DNA of 64,000 nt, from the NCBI GenBank assembly GCA_963696405.1, contig CAVOJY010000002.1:354471-418470 (forward strand). Reading direction: 5' to 3'. This document shows, in pieces, positions 8,174 to 18,297 of the stretch; positions within the stretch are counted from its first letter, which is position 1; every line of letters begins with the position of its first letter. Source of the stretch: CAVOJY01 sp963696405. Lineage in GTDB: Bacteria > Chloroflexota > Limnocylindria > Limnocylindrales > CSP1-4. Under the pieces are notes generated by a model. That model saw only the letters and a program-made list of their open reading frames with translations, did no database searches and was not told the origin of the DNA. The position numbers and the translations under genes were made by a program.

Positions 8174-10087
8174 TTGCGTAGGATCCTCGCATCGATCGTC
8201 GCCGTCCCGATACTGCTCGGGATCTACGCTGCGGCGCTCGTATCAGGATCAGGGCACCGCAGGACGATCGTGCGGGGCCTCGCGCTCCTCCTCGTCCTTG
8301 CTGTCGGTGTGTTCGGCGCGCTTCGCTTCACCGCGGCCCCGGCGACCGCCGGCAAGCCCCCGGCCCCGGACCCGAGCGCCGTCGCCGGCGCCGCTCAACC
8401 GGTCGTCACCAACTTCAACCCCAACCAGGCGGTGAAGCTCGACTTCAGCGTCCCGATGGACCGCGTGTCGGTCGAGCAGGCCGTCAGCGTCGAGCCCGCG
8501 ACCGCAACCACGCTGACCTGGTCGGAGACGGGCACCAGCGCCAACGTCGTCCCGAGCGGCGCATGGGAGCCCGGCACGTTCTACACGATCACGGTGGGGA
8601 CGGCGGCGCGCTCCGAGGCCGGTCAGCCGCTGGCGCGCCCGCTGCACGCGGTGATTCTCACCCGGTCGGCGCCCACGGCGAAGATCGCCGCGACACGAAC
8701 CGCCGACGGGCGAGCGCTGGCGACGACCGGCTTCACGATCTCCTTCGACCGGCCCGTGGACGTCGAGAGCGTGCGCGCGGCGTTCAAGATCGCGCCCGCG
8801 GTCAAGGGGACGCTCCAGGTGGCCGGCAAGGGCGCCACCGCCAAACGGTTCACTTTCGTTCCGCTGCGGCCGCTCGTACCCGATAGCACGTACACCGTCA
8901 CGATCGCCGGCCCGGTCGCGGACGCCGACGACATCGAGCTGGCCGCGGCCCCGCGCCTCCAGGTGCGGATTGCGGCGAGGGCCGGGACTGCCACGAAGAC
9001 GGCGTCGGCCTCGACCAAGGTGCCGGTCGCGGCCGAGGGGCCGGCCGCGGAGCCGACGCCCACGCCGGTGACCACGCCCGACGCGACGCCGGGAGCCACG
9101 CCGGCGGCGCCGTCCGCCGATCCGACCGCATCGCCCGATCCGACCGCGTCCCCTGATGCGACCGCCACGCCTGCTCCGAGCCCCGCGGCGGCCGCCGAGG
9201 TGATCCTCAAGGCGCCGGCCGTGGTGCGCTTCCGACCCCTGAACGGCGCCACCAACGTCTCCACGTCGCAGGCGGTGAGCGTCCGCTTCACGCAGCCCAT
9301 GGACCACGCGTCGACGCAGGCGGCGTTCAAGCTGTCCGGGTACGACATGAAGAAGGGCGGGGAGTTCTCCTGGGCAGAGGGCGACACGGTGCTCGTGTTC
9401 GAGCCCGCGAAGCCGCTCGCCCACGCGACGAAGTACACCCTGACGGTCGGTCGCGGGGCGAGGGCGAAGACGGGGGTCACGATCACGGTCCCGTCGAGCA
9501 CGAAGGCAATCGTGAGCACCTTCAAGGTGGTTGCCAAGCCCAAGCCGCTGCCGGTGCCGGCGAAGCCCAGGGCGAAGACCCAGGAGCCGAAGGCGCGGCC
9601 GCTCAAGCCGACGACCCAGGCGCCCTGGCTCGACGTCGAGCAGTACGCGCTCAAGCTCCTCAACTGCAACCGCACCGGCGGGAAGATCCTCCCGAACGGA
9701 AGCTGTGACGGCTACGGTTCCGGGAGGTACAGCCCCTACCGGCCGCCGCTCAAGCTCGACGCTTCGATCTCGAACCTCGTGGCGCGGCCGTACGCGAAGT
9801 ACCAGGCCGTGCGCCGCGCGTGCAACCACTTCATCGACGGGGATCCCGGCGACAGGATGGCCCGGGCCGGGTTCCGCAGCCCGCACTGGGCCGAGAACAT
9901 CGGCTGCCGGCCGGCGAGCGTGCGCCAGTCGATCCTGGGTTCGGCGCTCTTCTTCCAGGCCGAGCAGTACGGGGGCTACCGCGGCCATTGGATCACCCTG
10001 AAGAACCCCGACTACGACCGCGTCGGCATCGGGGTCTGGGTCTCGAACGGCTGGGTCCTGTCCGTCTACAACTTCTACCGGCCCTGA
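8174..10087 (+). CDS. Secreted or membrane-anchored protein with Ig-like (Big_5) repeats and a C-terminal CAP/SCP domain
   Basis: 637 aa. Two hydrophobic segments at residues 4-23 and 34-50 suggest a signal anchor. Three SbsA/Big_5-type Ig-like domains follow: about 75-165 (LDFSVPMDRVSVEQAVSVEP), 170-270 (ISFDRPVDVESVRAAF) and 345-445 (VRFTQPMDHASTQAAF). A Pro/Thr/Ala/Asp linker with repeated ADPTASPDPTASPDATAT separates the second and third. The last roughly 150 residues resemble a CAP domain (CNHFIDGDPGDRMARAGF, HWAENIGCR, WVLSVYNFYRP). Big_5 domains usually act as extracellular spacers, and CAP domains bind lipids or act as peptidase-like modules. The TTG start is supported by AGGGAGG. Substrate and role are unknown. 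Confidence 0.75.
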   Translation: MRRILASIVAVPILLGIYAAALVSGSGHRRTIVRGLALLLVLAVGVFGALRFTAAPATAGKPPAPDPSAVAGAAQPVVTNFNPNQAVKLDFSVPMDRVSVEQAVSVEPATATTLTWSETGTSANVVPSGAWEPGTFYTITVGTAARSEAGQPLARPLHAVILTRSAPTAKIAATRTADGRALATTGFTISFDRPVDVESVRAAFKIAPAVKGTLQVAGKGATAKRFTFVPLRPLVPDSTYTVTIAGPVADADDIELAAAPRLQVRIAARAGTATKTASASTKVPVAAEGPAAEPTPTPVTTPDATPGATPAAPSADPTASPDPTASPDATATPAPSPAAAAEVILKAPAVVRFRPLNGATNVSTSQAVSVRFTQPMDHASTQAAFKLSGYDMKKGGEFSWAEGDTVLVFEPAKPLAHATKYTLTVGRGARAKTGVTITVPSSTKAIVSTFKVVAKPKPLPVPAKPRAKTQEPKARPLKPTTQAPWLDVEQYALKLLNCNRTGGKILPNGSCDGYGSGRYSPYRPPLKLDASISNLVARPYAKYQAVRRACNHFIDGDPGDRMARAGFRSPHWAENIGCRPASVRQSILGSALFFQAEQYGGYRGHWITLKNPDYDRVGIGVWVSNGWVLSVYNFYRP

Positions 10088-10109
10088 CCGGGGGAGCCCG
10101 GGCGGCGGC

Positions 10110-10430
10110 ATGATCCGCGGCGCCATCGTCCACGTCATCAACGAGCAGCCGCTCCGGGTCGACCTGCGCGACATGCCGTCGGCGACCGACGGTTGTCTCG
10201 TCTGCACGAACGTCCGGCTTCTGAATGGGCGACGGGCCACCTTCGTGGACGACCCAGACAGCTGGATCCTCCTGCCCCTGGAACACGTCCGGTTCGTCGA
10301 GATTCCCGCCTCCTCGGTGGGCGGCGCGGAGGGTGAGGACCTGGTCTCGGCCGTCGGTGAGGCGACCGGCGAGGCGGAGGCCGAACTCGGGCTCGACGAG
10401 GAGCTTCTCCGCCGCATCCGGGAGACCTGA
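10110..10430 (+). CDS. Conserved hypothetical protein, 106 aa
   Basis: A small acidic protein lying 22 nt after the CAP-protein gene, so possibly cotranscribed with it. The N-terminal half looks like a compact beta-sheet fold: LRVDLRDMPSATDGCLVC, then RLLNGRRATFVDD and WILLPLEHVRFVEI. The C-terminus is Glu/Ala/Gly-rich and helical. No signal peptide or membrane segment is seen. I do not recognise a named family; the alternating strands ending in PLEHVRFVEI recall small DUF proteins found in Chloroflexota and Actinobacteria. It ends 73 nt before the topA start, the gap being occupied by the topA promoter. Confidence 0.6.
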   Translation: MIRGAIVHVINEQPLRVDLRDMPSATDGCLVCTNVRLLNGRRATFVDDPDSWILLPLEHVRFVEIPASSVGGAEGEDLVSAVGEATGEAEAELGLDEELLRRIRET

Positions 10431-10489
10431 AGCCCGCTGGTTGAGCAGCAGCGAAGCGCGGGGTAAGCGGGAGCGCGAATCGCGGGTGC

Positions 10490-10495
10490 TACACT
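10490..10495 (+). promoter_or_regulatory. -10 box TACACT heading the topA-xerC-murJ-fem operon
   Basis: TACACT ends 8 nt before the topA ATG at 10504, with no Shine-Dalgarno between. It is the only promoter-like element I see before the seven-gene overlapping operon. A leaderless message is predicted. Confidence 0.5.
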
Positions 10496-10503
10496 CCCGC
10501 GCG

Positions 10504-12934
10504 ATGTCGAAGAACCTCGTGGTGGTGGAGTCGCCGGCGAAAGCGAAGACCATCGAGCGCTACCTGGGCGACGGTTACCGTGTTCTTGCGTCGTTCGGTC
10601 ACGTGCGGGACCTGCCCGAGAACCCGGGAAAAGGCAAGTTCGGGGTCGACGTTGACCACGACTACGCGCCTGAGTACGTGATCGTCGACGACCGCCGAAA
10701 GCACATCGCTGCCATCGGCACCGCCGCGAGGCAGGCCGACCACGTCTACCTGGCCACCGACCTCGACCGGGAAGGAGAGGCGATCGCCTGGCACGTCGCC
10801 GAGGCCGCGAAGATCCCTCTCGAGAAGACCAGGCGGGTGACGTTCAACGAGATCACCGAGCGCGCCGTCCGAGAGGCCTTCGCCCATCCCCGCGCCATCG
10901 ACCTGAACCTGGTCGACGCCCAGCAGGCGCGTCGTATCGTCGACCGCCTCCTCGGGTACACGCTCAGCCCGCTCCTTTCGCGGAAGGTCCGCGGTGGCCT
11001 CTCGGCCGGTCGCGTCCAGTCGGTGGCCGTCCGCCTCGTCGTGGAGCGGGAGCGCGACATCGCGGGTTTTGTTCCCCGCGAGTACTGGACGATCCAGGCG
11101 CTGCTGGAGACCACCGCGGGCCCGGGCGCGCCGGCAGCGACGTTCACCGCTGACCTGGCACGGGTCGACGGGAAGAAGCCGGAGATCGGGGACGGCGACG
11201 CCGCCGAGCGGCACGCGCTCGCGCTGAGAGAGCTCGCGCCCGCCGTCACGGACGTCTCGGTCCGCTCCCGCAAACTCAACCCGCCACCTCCGTTCACGAC
11301 GAGTACGCTTCAGCAGGAGGCGAGCCGCAAGCTCGGGTTCAACCCCCGCAGGACCATGCGAGCCGCCCAGGACCTCTACGAGGGCGTCGAGGCGGCCGGG
11401 CAGGTCGGCCTCATCACCTACATGCGGACCGATTCGGTTCACATGGCGACCGACGCCCAGGCGGAGGCGCGGCGCGTGATCGGGGAGACGTTCGGGCCCA
11501 GGTACGTGATGCCGCACGGACGCAGCTATCGGACCAGAACGAAGGGCGCGCAGGAAGCCCACGAGGCGATCCGCCCGACGAGTTTCTCACGCTCCCCTGA
11601 GTCACTCCAGGGCCAGCTGAAACCCGAGCAGCTTCGGCTCTACCGGTTGATCTGGCAACGGGCCGTCGCCTCGCAGATGGCGCCCAAGGAGCAGGAGATC
11701 GCGACCGTCGATCTCGAGGCAGGCCGCTACGGCCTGCGGGCGACGGCCACGCGGACCCTCTTCGACGGGTACACCCGCGTCTACACGGAGGGACGCGACG
11801 ACGGCTCCGACGAGCCCGAGCGCCAGCTTCCGCCGCTCGCCGTCGGAGACCTGACGCGGGTGCTGGAGGTCACGCCGGAGCAGCACTTCACCGAGCCGCC
11901 CCCGCGGTACACGGAGGCCAGCCTCATCAAGGCCCTCGAGGAGAACGGGATCGGGCGGCCATCCACCTACGCCGCGATCGTTTCCACGATCATCGACCGG
12001 GGGTACGTCACCGTCCGCGAGCGGCGGCTCTACGCCGAGCGGATCGGCGAGATCGTCACGGACCTGCTTGTCGAGCACTTCGGCGAGTTCGTCGACGTCG
12101 GCTTCACCGCGCGGATGGAGGAGGACCTCGACGAGGTGGCGCGCGGTGAGCGCGAGTGGGTGCCGCTCGTGCGCGACTTCTATGTCCCGCTCCGCGACCT
12201 GGTGGAAGTGAAGCGGAAGGAGCTTCGTCGCCGCGATTTCACGACCGAGCCGACTGATGAGGTCTGTTCCCAGGGTCACCCCATGGTGATCCGCCTGGGG
12301 CGGAACGGCCGTTTCCTTGCCTGCTCCCTCTACCCGGAGCACCGTGAGTCGCGTCCGCTCCCCGGGGAGGAGCCGCCGCCGACCGAGGGGGTGGGACTTC
12401 CCTGCCCTTCGTGCGGCGAGGGCGTCCTGGTGGCGAAGCAGGGTCGGTTCGGTCCGTTCGCGGGCTGCTCGAGATACCCGGACTGCACGTACATCCACCG
12501 GCAGGGCACGCCCGCCGCCGGAGCAGCTGCCGTTCGTCGTCCCATGCGTGAAGTGCGCGGAGGGACACCTTGTCGCCCGCCGCGCCCGCCGGACCGGGAC
12601 GGTGTTCTGGGGCTGCTCGCGCTACCCGGCCTGCGACTATGCCACGAGCCACGAGCCGCTCGGCCCGGTTCACGACGCCGATGCGGGGCCCGTTGCGGCG
12701 CGGGGCAAGGGAGCGATCTGCCTGCGCTGCGGCGCTTCGATCGAGATCCCGGCGGGGGCCGAGGCGGGCGCTCCTCTCCCCGGCGGACCTGCCAACCCGG
12801 CCGCGCTCGCGCGGCCCGCGCGGGGCAGGGGCTCGCGGCCGCGTCGGGCGGCCGCCTCGGGCGGTGGGAGGCAGGGAGCCCCTGCGGGAACCCGGCGCTC
12901 CACCGGTCGCGGGTCCGCGACGTCCCAGGCGTGA
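10504..12934 (+). CDS. topA: DNA topoisomerase I (type IA), one frameshift in the C-terminal zinc-ribbon region
   Basis: About 809 aa after correcting one base. The N-terminal Toprim domain starts KNLVVVESPAKAKTIERYLG and holds the acidic ATDLDREGEAIAWH. The catalytic tyrosine is in GLITYMRTDS (Tyr306). Type IA signatures QEASRKLGFNPRRTM and RPSTYAAIVSTI follow. The C-terminus carries four cysteine motifs: CSQGHPM...C, CPSCGEG...CSRYPDC, CVKCAEG...CSRYPAC and CLRCGAS. A +1 shift at about 12505 (CCC for CC) joins the second and third ribbons; the total length is 3n+1. It relaxes negative supercoils and is essential in most bacteria. Its stop overlaps the xerC-like start (GTGA), which supports a frame that is intact in the real genome. 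Confidence 0.93.
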
Positions 12935-13984
12935 CCGGCGACGAGGCGCTCGACCGGTACATCGAGGCCCTGGCGGCCGGCGGGTCGTCGTTGCACACGC
13001 GTCGCGCCTACCGCGGGTCGATCTCGCGCTTTCTCGACTGGGTGGACCGGACGGCCCGGGACGATTGGCGCCACCCGGGACGGGCCACGCTCCGCGGCTA
13101 CCTCGCGCACCTGGACGACCGAGGTCTTGCGCGCTCGTCTGTCAGCAGCAACCTCGGTGCGCTGCGGGCCTTCTACCGCCACGCCCGCCGGGAGGGCTGG
13201 GTTGAGGGCGACCCGTGGGCGGCGGTGTCAACGCCGCGCCTCCCGCGTCGCCTGCCAAAGGTGCTCGCGGTGGAGGACGTGGAGCGCCTGCTCGACGCGA
13301 CGGACGTGCGGCCGAGGGGCGGGTCGCGGGCGCCGTCGATGGGCGGTCGCCAGTCTGCCGGCCGGCGGCGGTGATGCGCTGACCGCGCACGAACTCGGTC
13401 CGGTCCTTGGCCTCCGCGATCGAGCCATCATCGAGACCGCGTACGCTGCGGGCCTGCGCGTCAGCGAACTGGCCGGCCTCCGGCTCGCGGACGTGGATCT
13501 GCGCCGCGGCGAGGTCCGGGTGATCGGCAAGGGAAACAAGGAGCGGATGGGGCTGCTGGGCCGGCCGGCGCAGGAGGCGCTCGGCGAGTACATGGCTGAG
13601 GGCCGCCCCTGGCTGCGCCAGCGGAGCCGCCAGGCAGACGCCGGCGCGCTCTTCCTCAACGCGCGGGGCGGGCCGCTCGGCGTCCGGGGCCTGCGCCTGC
13701 GCGTGGACCGGCTCGTCCGGCTCACGGGCCTGCCGGAGGGGGTGAGCCCGCACACGCTGCGCCACTCCTTTGCGAGCCACCTGCTGGAGGGCGGCGCGGA
13801 CCTGCGGGTGGTGCAGGAGCTCCTGGGCCACGCCAGCCTCGCGACGACGCAGGTGTACACGCACGTGTCGCCCGGGCGCCTGCGGCGAGCCTACGCGGGG
13901 GCACACCCCCGGTCGGGAGCGGGGCGCCGACCGCCCGCCGGGCACGCGCCGGGATTGCCCGAGCCGGGATCGTCCGAGCCATGA
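12931..13984 (+). CDS. xerC: Tyrosine recombinase XerC/XerD family, one frameshift
   Basis: 350 aa after removing one base near 13355 (GGCCGGCGG). The N-terminal SAM-like core-binding domain has ALDRYIEALAAGG, YLAHLDDRGLA and SSNLGALRAFYRHA. The catalytic domain has all six residues: Arg in GLRVSELAGL, Lys in VIGKGNKER, HxxR in HTLRHSFASHLL, His in LLGHASLATTQ and the nucleophile Tyr in VYTHVSPGRL. It resolves chromosome dimers at dif. It sits between topA and murJ with 4-nt overlaps on both sides (GTGA and ATGA), the common chromosomal topA-xerC arrangement, so it is not a phage integrase. A low-complexity Pro/Gly tail follows the catalytic Tyr. C versus D type cannot be told. Confidence 0.9.
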
Positions 13985-15558
13985 CCGACAGCCGCCACGC
14001 CCTGGCTCGGGCCGGACTCCTCGTCACCGGGGCGTACCTCGTCTCGCGTCTCCTCGGCTGGGCCCGCCTCGTCGTCTTCGGCACCATCTTCGGCGCGTCC
14101 CCGGACCTGGATGCGTATTTCGCCGCCTTCCGGATCCCGGATGCCATCTTCCAGCTCGTGGCGGCGGGGGCTCTTGGCTCAGCCCTGATACCGGTCCTGG
14201 CCGGCCTCTTCGCTCACCGCCTGGAGGACGAGGCCTGGAAGGTCGTCTCGACCGTCGTCAACCTCATGCTCGTTGCCCTTGTGCCGATCACGATCGTCGT
14301 CGCCATCGCCGCGCCCGAGATCATGCCGCTGATCACGCCGGGGTTCGACTCGGTCCAGACGGAGCTGACCGTCCGGCTGAGCCGCATCATGCTCCTGTCG
14401 CCGGTCCTTCTTGCGCTGGGGGCGGTCGCGACGAGTGCGCTCAACGCGAAGGGGCGGTTTGCCGCCGCCGCAGTGTCGCCGCTGCTCTACAACGCGGCGA
14501 TCATCCTGGCCGCGATCGCGCTTGCGCCGGCGCTCGGCGTCGAGGCGCTGGCGCTCGGCGTGGTGCTGGGCTCGCTCCTCGCGCTCATCGTTCAGATCCC
14601 GGCCCTCCTCCGCAGCGGGCTGCGGTACGACCTGCATCTCGATCTTCGGCACGAACCCACGCGCGCGGTGCTCCTGCTCATGGCGCCTCGCGCGCTTGGC
14701 CTGGGCGCCACGCAGATCACCTTCCTCGTGAACACGACCCTCGCGTCCGGCCTGGCGGCCGGGGCGATCACCGCCTACAACATCGCGTTCGCGGTCTTCC
14801 AGATCCCGATCGGGGTGATCGGCGTGCCGCTTGGGGTGGTGCTTCTCCCGGCGATGTCCCGGGCCCTCGCCACCGGCGCGGTCCGGACGTTCGGGACGTA
14901 CGTGGTCCGATCACTCCGCCTCCTCCTCTTCGTGATGCTCTTCCTCACCGCTGTGGCGATGGTCCTGCGGCGACAGATCGTGACGCTCCTCTTCGACTAC
15001 GGCCAGTTCGACGCGCAGGCGGTCGATCTCACCGCGAACACGCTGCTGTTCTTCCTCATTGGCATGGCGGCGGACGCGCTCATCGTCGTCCTGGCCCGGG
15101 CGTTCTACGCGGGTCGCGAGACGAGAATCCCGGTCGCCGCGGCCCTCCTGGCCGTGGTCGTGAACGTTGCGGTTTCGATCGCGACGGTCGGTACGCTGGG
15201 ACTCTCCGGCCTGGCCCTCGGCATCGCCGCGGGTGCCTGGATCGAGGCGATCGTGCTGACACTGATCCTCGCGGGCAGGACGGCAGGCATGAGCCTGGCA
15301 TCGCTCGGCCGTGCGGCGCTGCTCTTCCTTATCGGCTCGTTCCTGGCGGGTGCCGCCGCAGCCGGGGCCGTGCGGCTCACCGATCTCGTCATCGGCACCG
15401 ACCCGGGCAAGGTCGCCATCCTTGCGCAGACCGTGGCGGGCACGGTGGCGGCAGTCGCGGTGTACGTGGGGTACGCGCTGTTGCTGCGCGTCCCGGAGCT
15501 GACGGAGACGGCCACGATTCTCGCCGGGGTCGTGCGGCGGCGGAAGGCCTCCGCATGA
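13981..15558 (+). CDS. murJ: Lipid II flippase MurJ (MviN/MOP superfamily)
   Basis: 525 aa, intact. About 14 membrane segments run through the length. The MviN signature is present: ARAGLLVTGAYLVSRLLGW at the N-terminus, VFGTIFGASPDLDAYFAAF, FQLVAAGALGSALIPVL, and later GAITAYNIAFAVFQIPIGV and RAFYAGRETRIPVAAA. MurJ moves lipid-linked peptidoglycan precursor across the membrane. Its ATG overlaps the recombinase stop (ATGA), and its own stop overlaps the ATG of the first FemABX gene. Position upstream of FemABX and MurE ties it to wall precursor synthesis and export. Confidence 0.93.
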   Translation: MTDSRHALARAGLLVTGAYLVSRLLGWARLVVFGTIFGASPDLDAYFAAFRIPDAIFQLVAAGALGSALIPVLAGLFAHRLEDEAWKVVSTVVNLMLVALVPITIVVAIAAPEIMPLITPGFDSVQTELTVRLSRIMLLSPVLLALGAVATSALNAKGRFAAAAVSPLLYNAAIILAAIALAPALGVEALALGVVLGSLLALIVQIPALLRSGLRYDLHLDLRHEPTRAVLLLMAPRALGLGATQITFLVNTTLASGLAAGAITAYNIAFAVFQIPIGVIGVPLGVVLLPAMSRALATGAVRTFGTYVVRSLRLLLFVMLFLTAVAMVLRRQIVTLLFDYGQFDAQAVDLTANTLLFFLIGMAADALIVVLARAFYAGRETRIPVAAALLAVVVNVAVSIATVGTLGLSGLALGIAAGAWIEAIVLTLILAGRTAGMSLASLGRAALLFLIGSFLAGAAAAGAVRLTDLVIGTDPGKVAILAQTVAGTVAAVAVYVGYALLLRVPELTETATILAGVVRRRKASA

Positions 15559-16666
15559 GCGAGGACCGGGGAGCCACGGTCCCGGCGACTGCACCCGGTG
15601 GCGCGCCCGGGCCGCCGCGCCCGGTGCCGCCGCGATCACGACCGACCCGGCAGCGTGGGACGCGTTCGTCGCCTCGACGCCGCCCTCGCCCTACCTCCAG
15701 ACGACGCCGTGGGCCGCGGTCAAGGCCCTGAACGGCTGGGAACGGGCCGCGGTGGCGGTCGATGGACCGGCGGGGCCGATCGGTGCCCAGGTGCTCAGCC
15801 ACCGGGTCGGGCCGTCGCCCTGGTCCGTCGGCTACGCGCCGCGCGGACCGGTCGCCCCTGCGCTGGCGCTGGACGAGCCCGGGGTGCGGCGGTGGACGGC
15901 GGCGCTCCGCGAGCTGGCCGCGCACCGGCGGATCAGCCACGTGGTGGTGGACCCCGAGATCGAGGCGGGCGGGCCGGAGGCGTCCTGGTTCCTGGCCGCG
16001 GGGTGGCGGCCGGCCCCCTCGCCGCAGCCGGCGAGGTCGCGGTGGATCGACCTGACCCGATCGGGGGATGACCTGTGGGCCGACCTGCGGGGCAAGTGGC
16101 GGCAGTACGTCCAGAAGGCGAGGCGCTCCGGTATCGTCGTCACCGAGGGCGTCGCCGCCGACCTCCCGGCCTTCTACGAGATCTACGCGGAAACCGCGGA
16201 ACGCGCGGGGTTCTCTCACCGGACGGAGGCCACCTACCGGGCGGTCCTCGCGGAGTTCGCAGCGCGCGGGGCGGCGCGCCTCCTGTTCGCGCGCGACGAG
16301 ACCGGCGCGCCGGTCGCGACCCTCATGCTGATCGGCTGGGGTCGCCGGGTCATCGAGCCGTACGGTGGAATGACGGTCGCCGGTGCCGAGTCGCGCGCCA
16401 ACTACCTGCTGAAGTGGGAGGCCATCCGCTCGTCCCGGGAGCGGGGTTTCGCGATCTACGACCTGTGGGGCCTGTCGCACGCCGGGATCGAGCACTTCAA
16501 GACTGGATTCGGCGGCCGCGAGGTGGCGTACATCGGCGGGCTCGAGCTGGTCGTTCAGCCGTTCGTGCGGCACGCCGTCGTCGGTGCGCAGTCCCTTCGG
16601 GTGTGGCGGGAGCGCCGGCGACTGGCCCGGGCCGGAGCCGGCCGCGCGGCTACCATGGAGCCGTGA
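15555..16666 (+). CDS. FemABX-type peptidoglycan aminoacyltransferase 1, frameshift near the 5' end
   Basis: About 370 aa. The body has the double-GNAT FemABX pattern: SPYLQTTPWAAVKALNGWE, SVGYAPRGPV, WRQYVQKARRSGI, ETAERAGFSHRTEATYRAV and the hallmark DLWGLSHAGIEHFKTGFGG. Such enzymes use aminoacyl-tRNA to build interpeptide bridges on lipid II. The ATG at 15555 (ATGA overlap with murJ) is in a different frame from the body. The length is 3n+2, so one base is missing or two are extra between about 15598 and 15640. No start codon fits in the body frame before residue 65, which supports 15555. Its stop overlaps the murE GTG. Amino-acid specificity cannot be read from sequence. Confidence 0.85.
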
Positions 16667-16692
16667 ATGAAGCCGTGAATGGAGCCGTGACC
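16660..16692 (+). repeat. 12-nt unit GCCGTGAATGRA repeated at the murE start
   Basis: GCCGTGAATGAA, GCCGTGAATGGA and GCCGTGACC follow each other directly, each carrying an in-frame GTG. Copy-number change would add or remove four residues and a start codon without shifting the frame. Confidence 0.7.
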
Positions 16693-18297
16693 CCGGGCCA
16701 GCGGTGGCTCGGCGATCTCCTTGGCTACCTGTCGGCGCGCGGCTTCCTGCGCGGCGTGGTCGTCCCCGAAGGCGCGCTCGTGGAGCGGACGACTGTCGCG
16801 AGCGTGTCTCTCGACTCACGGCTGGTCGCGCCCGGGAGTCTTTTCGTGGCCGTTCCCGGGGCGCGGGTCGACGGGCACGAATTCCTCCCGGACGCGGTGG
16901 CGGCCGGCGCCTGCGCCGTGGTGGTGGAGCGGCCGCAGGAGGGGATTCCGGTACCGCAGGTGGTCGTGGAGTCGGCCCGCCCGGCCCTGGCCACGGCCGC
17001 AGCATGGGTCGCCGGCTTCCCGAGCCGCGGGCTATGCGTCGTCGGGGTGACCGGGACGGATGGCAAGACCACGACGAGCTTCCTCGCCCGTGGCGTCCTC
17101 GAAGCGGCGGGGATGCGGTGCGGTCTCGTCGGCACTGTGGAGCGGGTCGTGGGCGGGCGCCCGGTCGGTGGATTCGTCCACACGACGACCCCCGAGGCGC
17201 CCGAGCTGCAGGCGGAGCTGGCCGCCATGGTCGCCGCCGGCGACCGGGCGGTCGTGGTCGAGTCGACCTCGCACGGCCTCGCCCAGGACCGGGTCGGGGA
17301 GGTTGCCTACGACGTGGCCCTGATCACGAACCTGACCCACGAGCACCTCGAGTTCCACCGGACGCACGAGGCGTACCGGGCGGCGAAGCGCCGGCTCTTC
17401 GAGGTTCTCGCGGTGGGCGACGCGAACCCCGAGAAGGGCTGGGGCAAGACGGGCATCGTGAACGTCGATGACGCATGGGCCGCGGAGTTCGTGGACGCGA
17501 CCCGGGGCTCGGGTGCCCGGCTCGTCACCTACGCCGGAGGTGGGCGCCCGGCCGGCGATGCCGCGGGGTGCTCCGCTGGCGCTGCCGCGGACATCCGCCT
17601 GGCGGGCATCGAGGAGCGGCCCGGCGGCTTCGTCCTCGACGTCGTGACGCCGCGGTGGCGGGGCCCGGTCGGCCTCCGGCTGGCGGGGCGCTTCAACGCC
17701 GCGAACGCCCTCGCCGCGGTTGCGGTGGGTGAGGCGCTTGGACTCGATCCCGCCGCGACCCGCGCCGGCATCGAGTCGATCGACCGCGTGACGGGGCGGA
17801 TGGAGCGGATCGACAGCGACGCGCCGTTCATTGTCATGGTCGACTTCGCGCACACGCCTCATTCCCTCGAACTCGTGCTCGACGAGCTTGCTCCGCTCGC
17901 GAGGTCAGGCGGGGGAGGGTTGATCGCGGTATTCGGCTCGGCCGGCGAGCGCGACACGGTCAAGCGTCCGGCAATGGGGAGGGTCGCCGCGGAGCGCTGC
18001 CGCCTGACCGTCGTCACCGACGAGGACCCGAGAAGTGAGGACCGCGTCGCGATCTGCGAGGAGATCGCCGCGGGTGCTGAGGCGGCCGGGGCGCGGCGGG
18101 GTGAATCGCTGCTCGTGATCCCGGACCGCGGGGAGGCGATCGCTGCGGCCTTCTTGCGCGCCTGCGCGGGTGACGTGGTGGTTCTGGCCGGCAAGGGCCA
18201 CGAGCGGACGATCGAGATGGCCGGTGGCGACCTCCCGTGGAACGAGCGTGCGGTGGCGGAGACTGTTCTCCGCGCGCGCGGGTGGCAGACGCGGTGA
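16663..18297 (+). CDS. murE: UDP-N-acetylmuramyl-tripeptide synthetase (MurE-type Mur ligase)
   Basis: 544 aa. Domain 1 contains VSLDSRLVAPGSLFVAVPG. The ATP loop is GVTGTDGKTTTS. Substrate motifs EAPELQAELA, STSHGLAQDRV, LTHEHLEFH, MVDFAHTPHSLE and FGSAGERDTVKRP follow, and the C-terminal domain ends with GKGHERTIEM. The diamino-acid recognition loop reads DEDPRSED; classical meso-DAP enzymes have DNPR, so Arg is kept but Asn is Asp. With FemABX partners, Lys or Orn incorporation is possible. The GTG start overlaps the previous stop (GTGA). The first 36 nt are three copies of a 12-nt unit, giving alternative GTG starts at 16675 and 16687. Confidence 0.9.
   Translation: MNEAVNGAVTPGQRWLGDLLGYLSARGFLRGVVVPEGALVERTTVASVSLDSRLVAPGSLFVAVPGARVDGHEFLPDAVAAGACAVVVERPQEGIPVPQVVVESARPALATAAAWVAGFPSRGLCVVGVTGTDGKTTTSFLARGVLEAAGMRCGLVGTVERVVGGRPVGGFVHTTTPEAPELQAELAAMVAAGDRAVVVESTSHGLAQDRVGEVAYDVALITNLTHEHLEFHRTHEAYRAAKRRLFEVLAVGDANPEKGWGKTGIVNVDDAWAAEFVDATRGSGARLVTYAGGGRPAGDAAGCSAGAAADIRLAGIEERPGGFVLDVVTPRWRGPVGLRLAGRFNAANALAAVAVGEALGLDPAATRAGIESIDRVTGRMERIDSDAPFIVMVDFAHTPHSLELVLDELAPLARSGGGGLIAVFGSAGERDTVKRPAMGRVAAERCRLTVVTDEDPRSEDRVAICEEIAAGAEAAGARRGESLLVIPDRGEAIAAAFLRACAGDVVVLAGKGHERTIEMAGGDLPWNERAVAETVLRARGWQTR

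Noticed and set aside
10436..10475. REP-like repeat (GGTTGAGCAGCAGCGAAGCGCGG) before topA
   Set aside because: It resembles dispersed palindromic repeats, but no second copy occurs in the window and the inverted symmetry is weak.
12500..13375. Programmed +1 frameshifting in topA and xerC
   Set aside because: There is no slippery site or downstream structure in common, the same kind of extra base occurs in unrelated genes, and the shift sites lie in G/C runs. Assembly error is simpler.
12931..13984. Phage or integrative-element integrase
   Set aside because: It overlaps topA and murJ by 4 nt on each side and has the chromosomal XerC/D layout. No attachment site, tRNA gene or phage gene is nearby.
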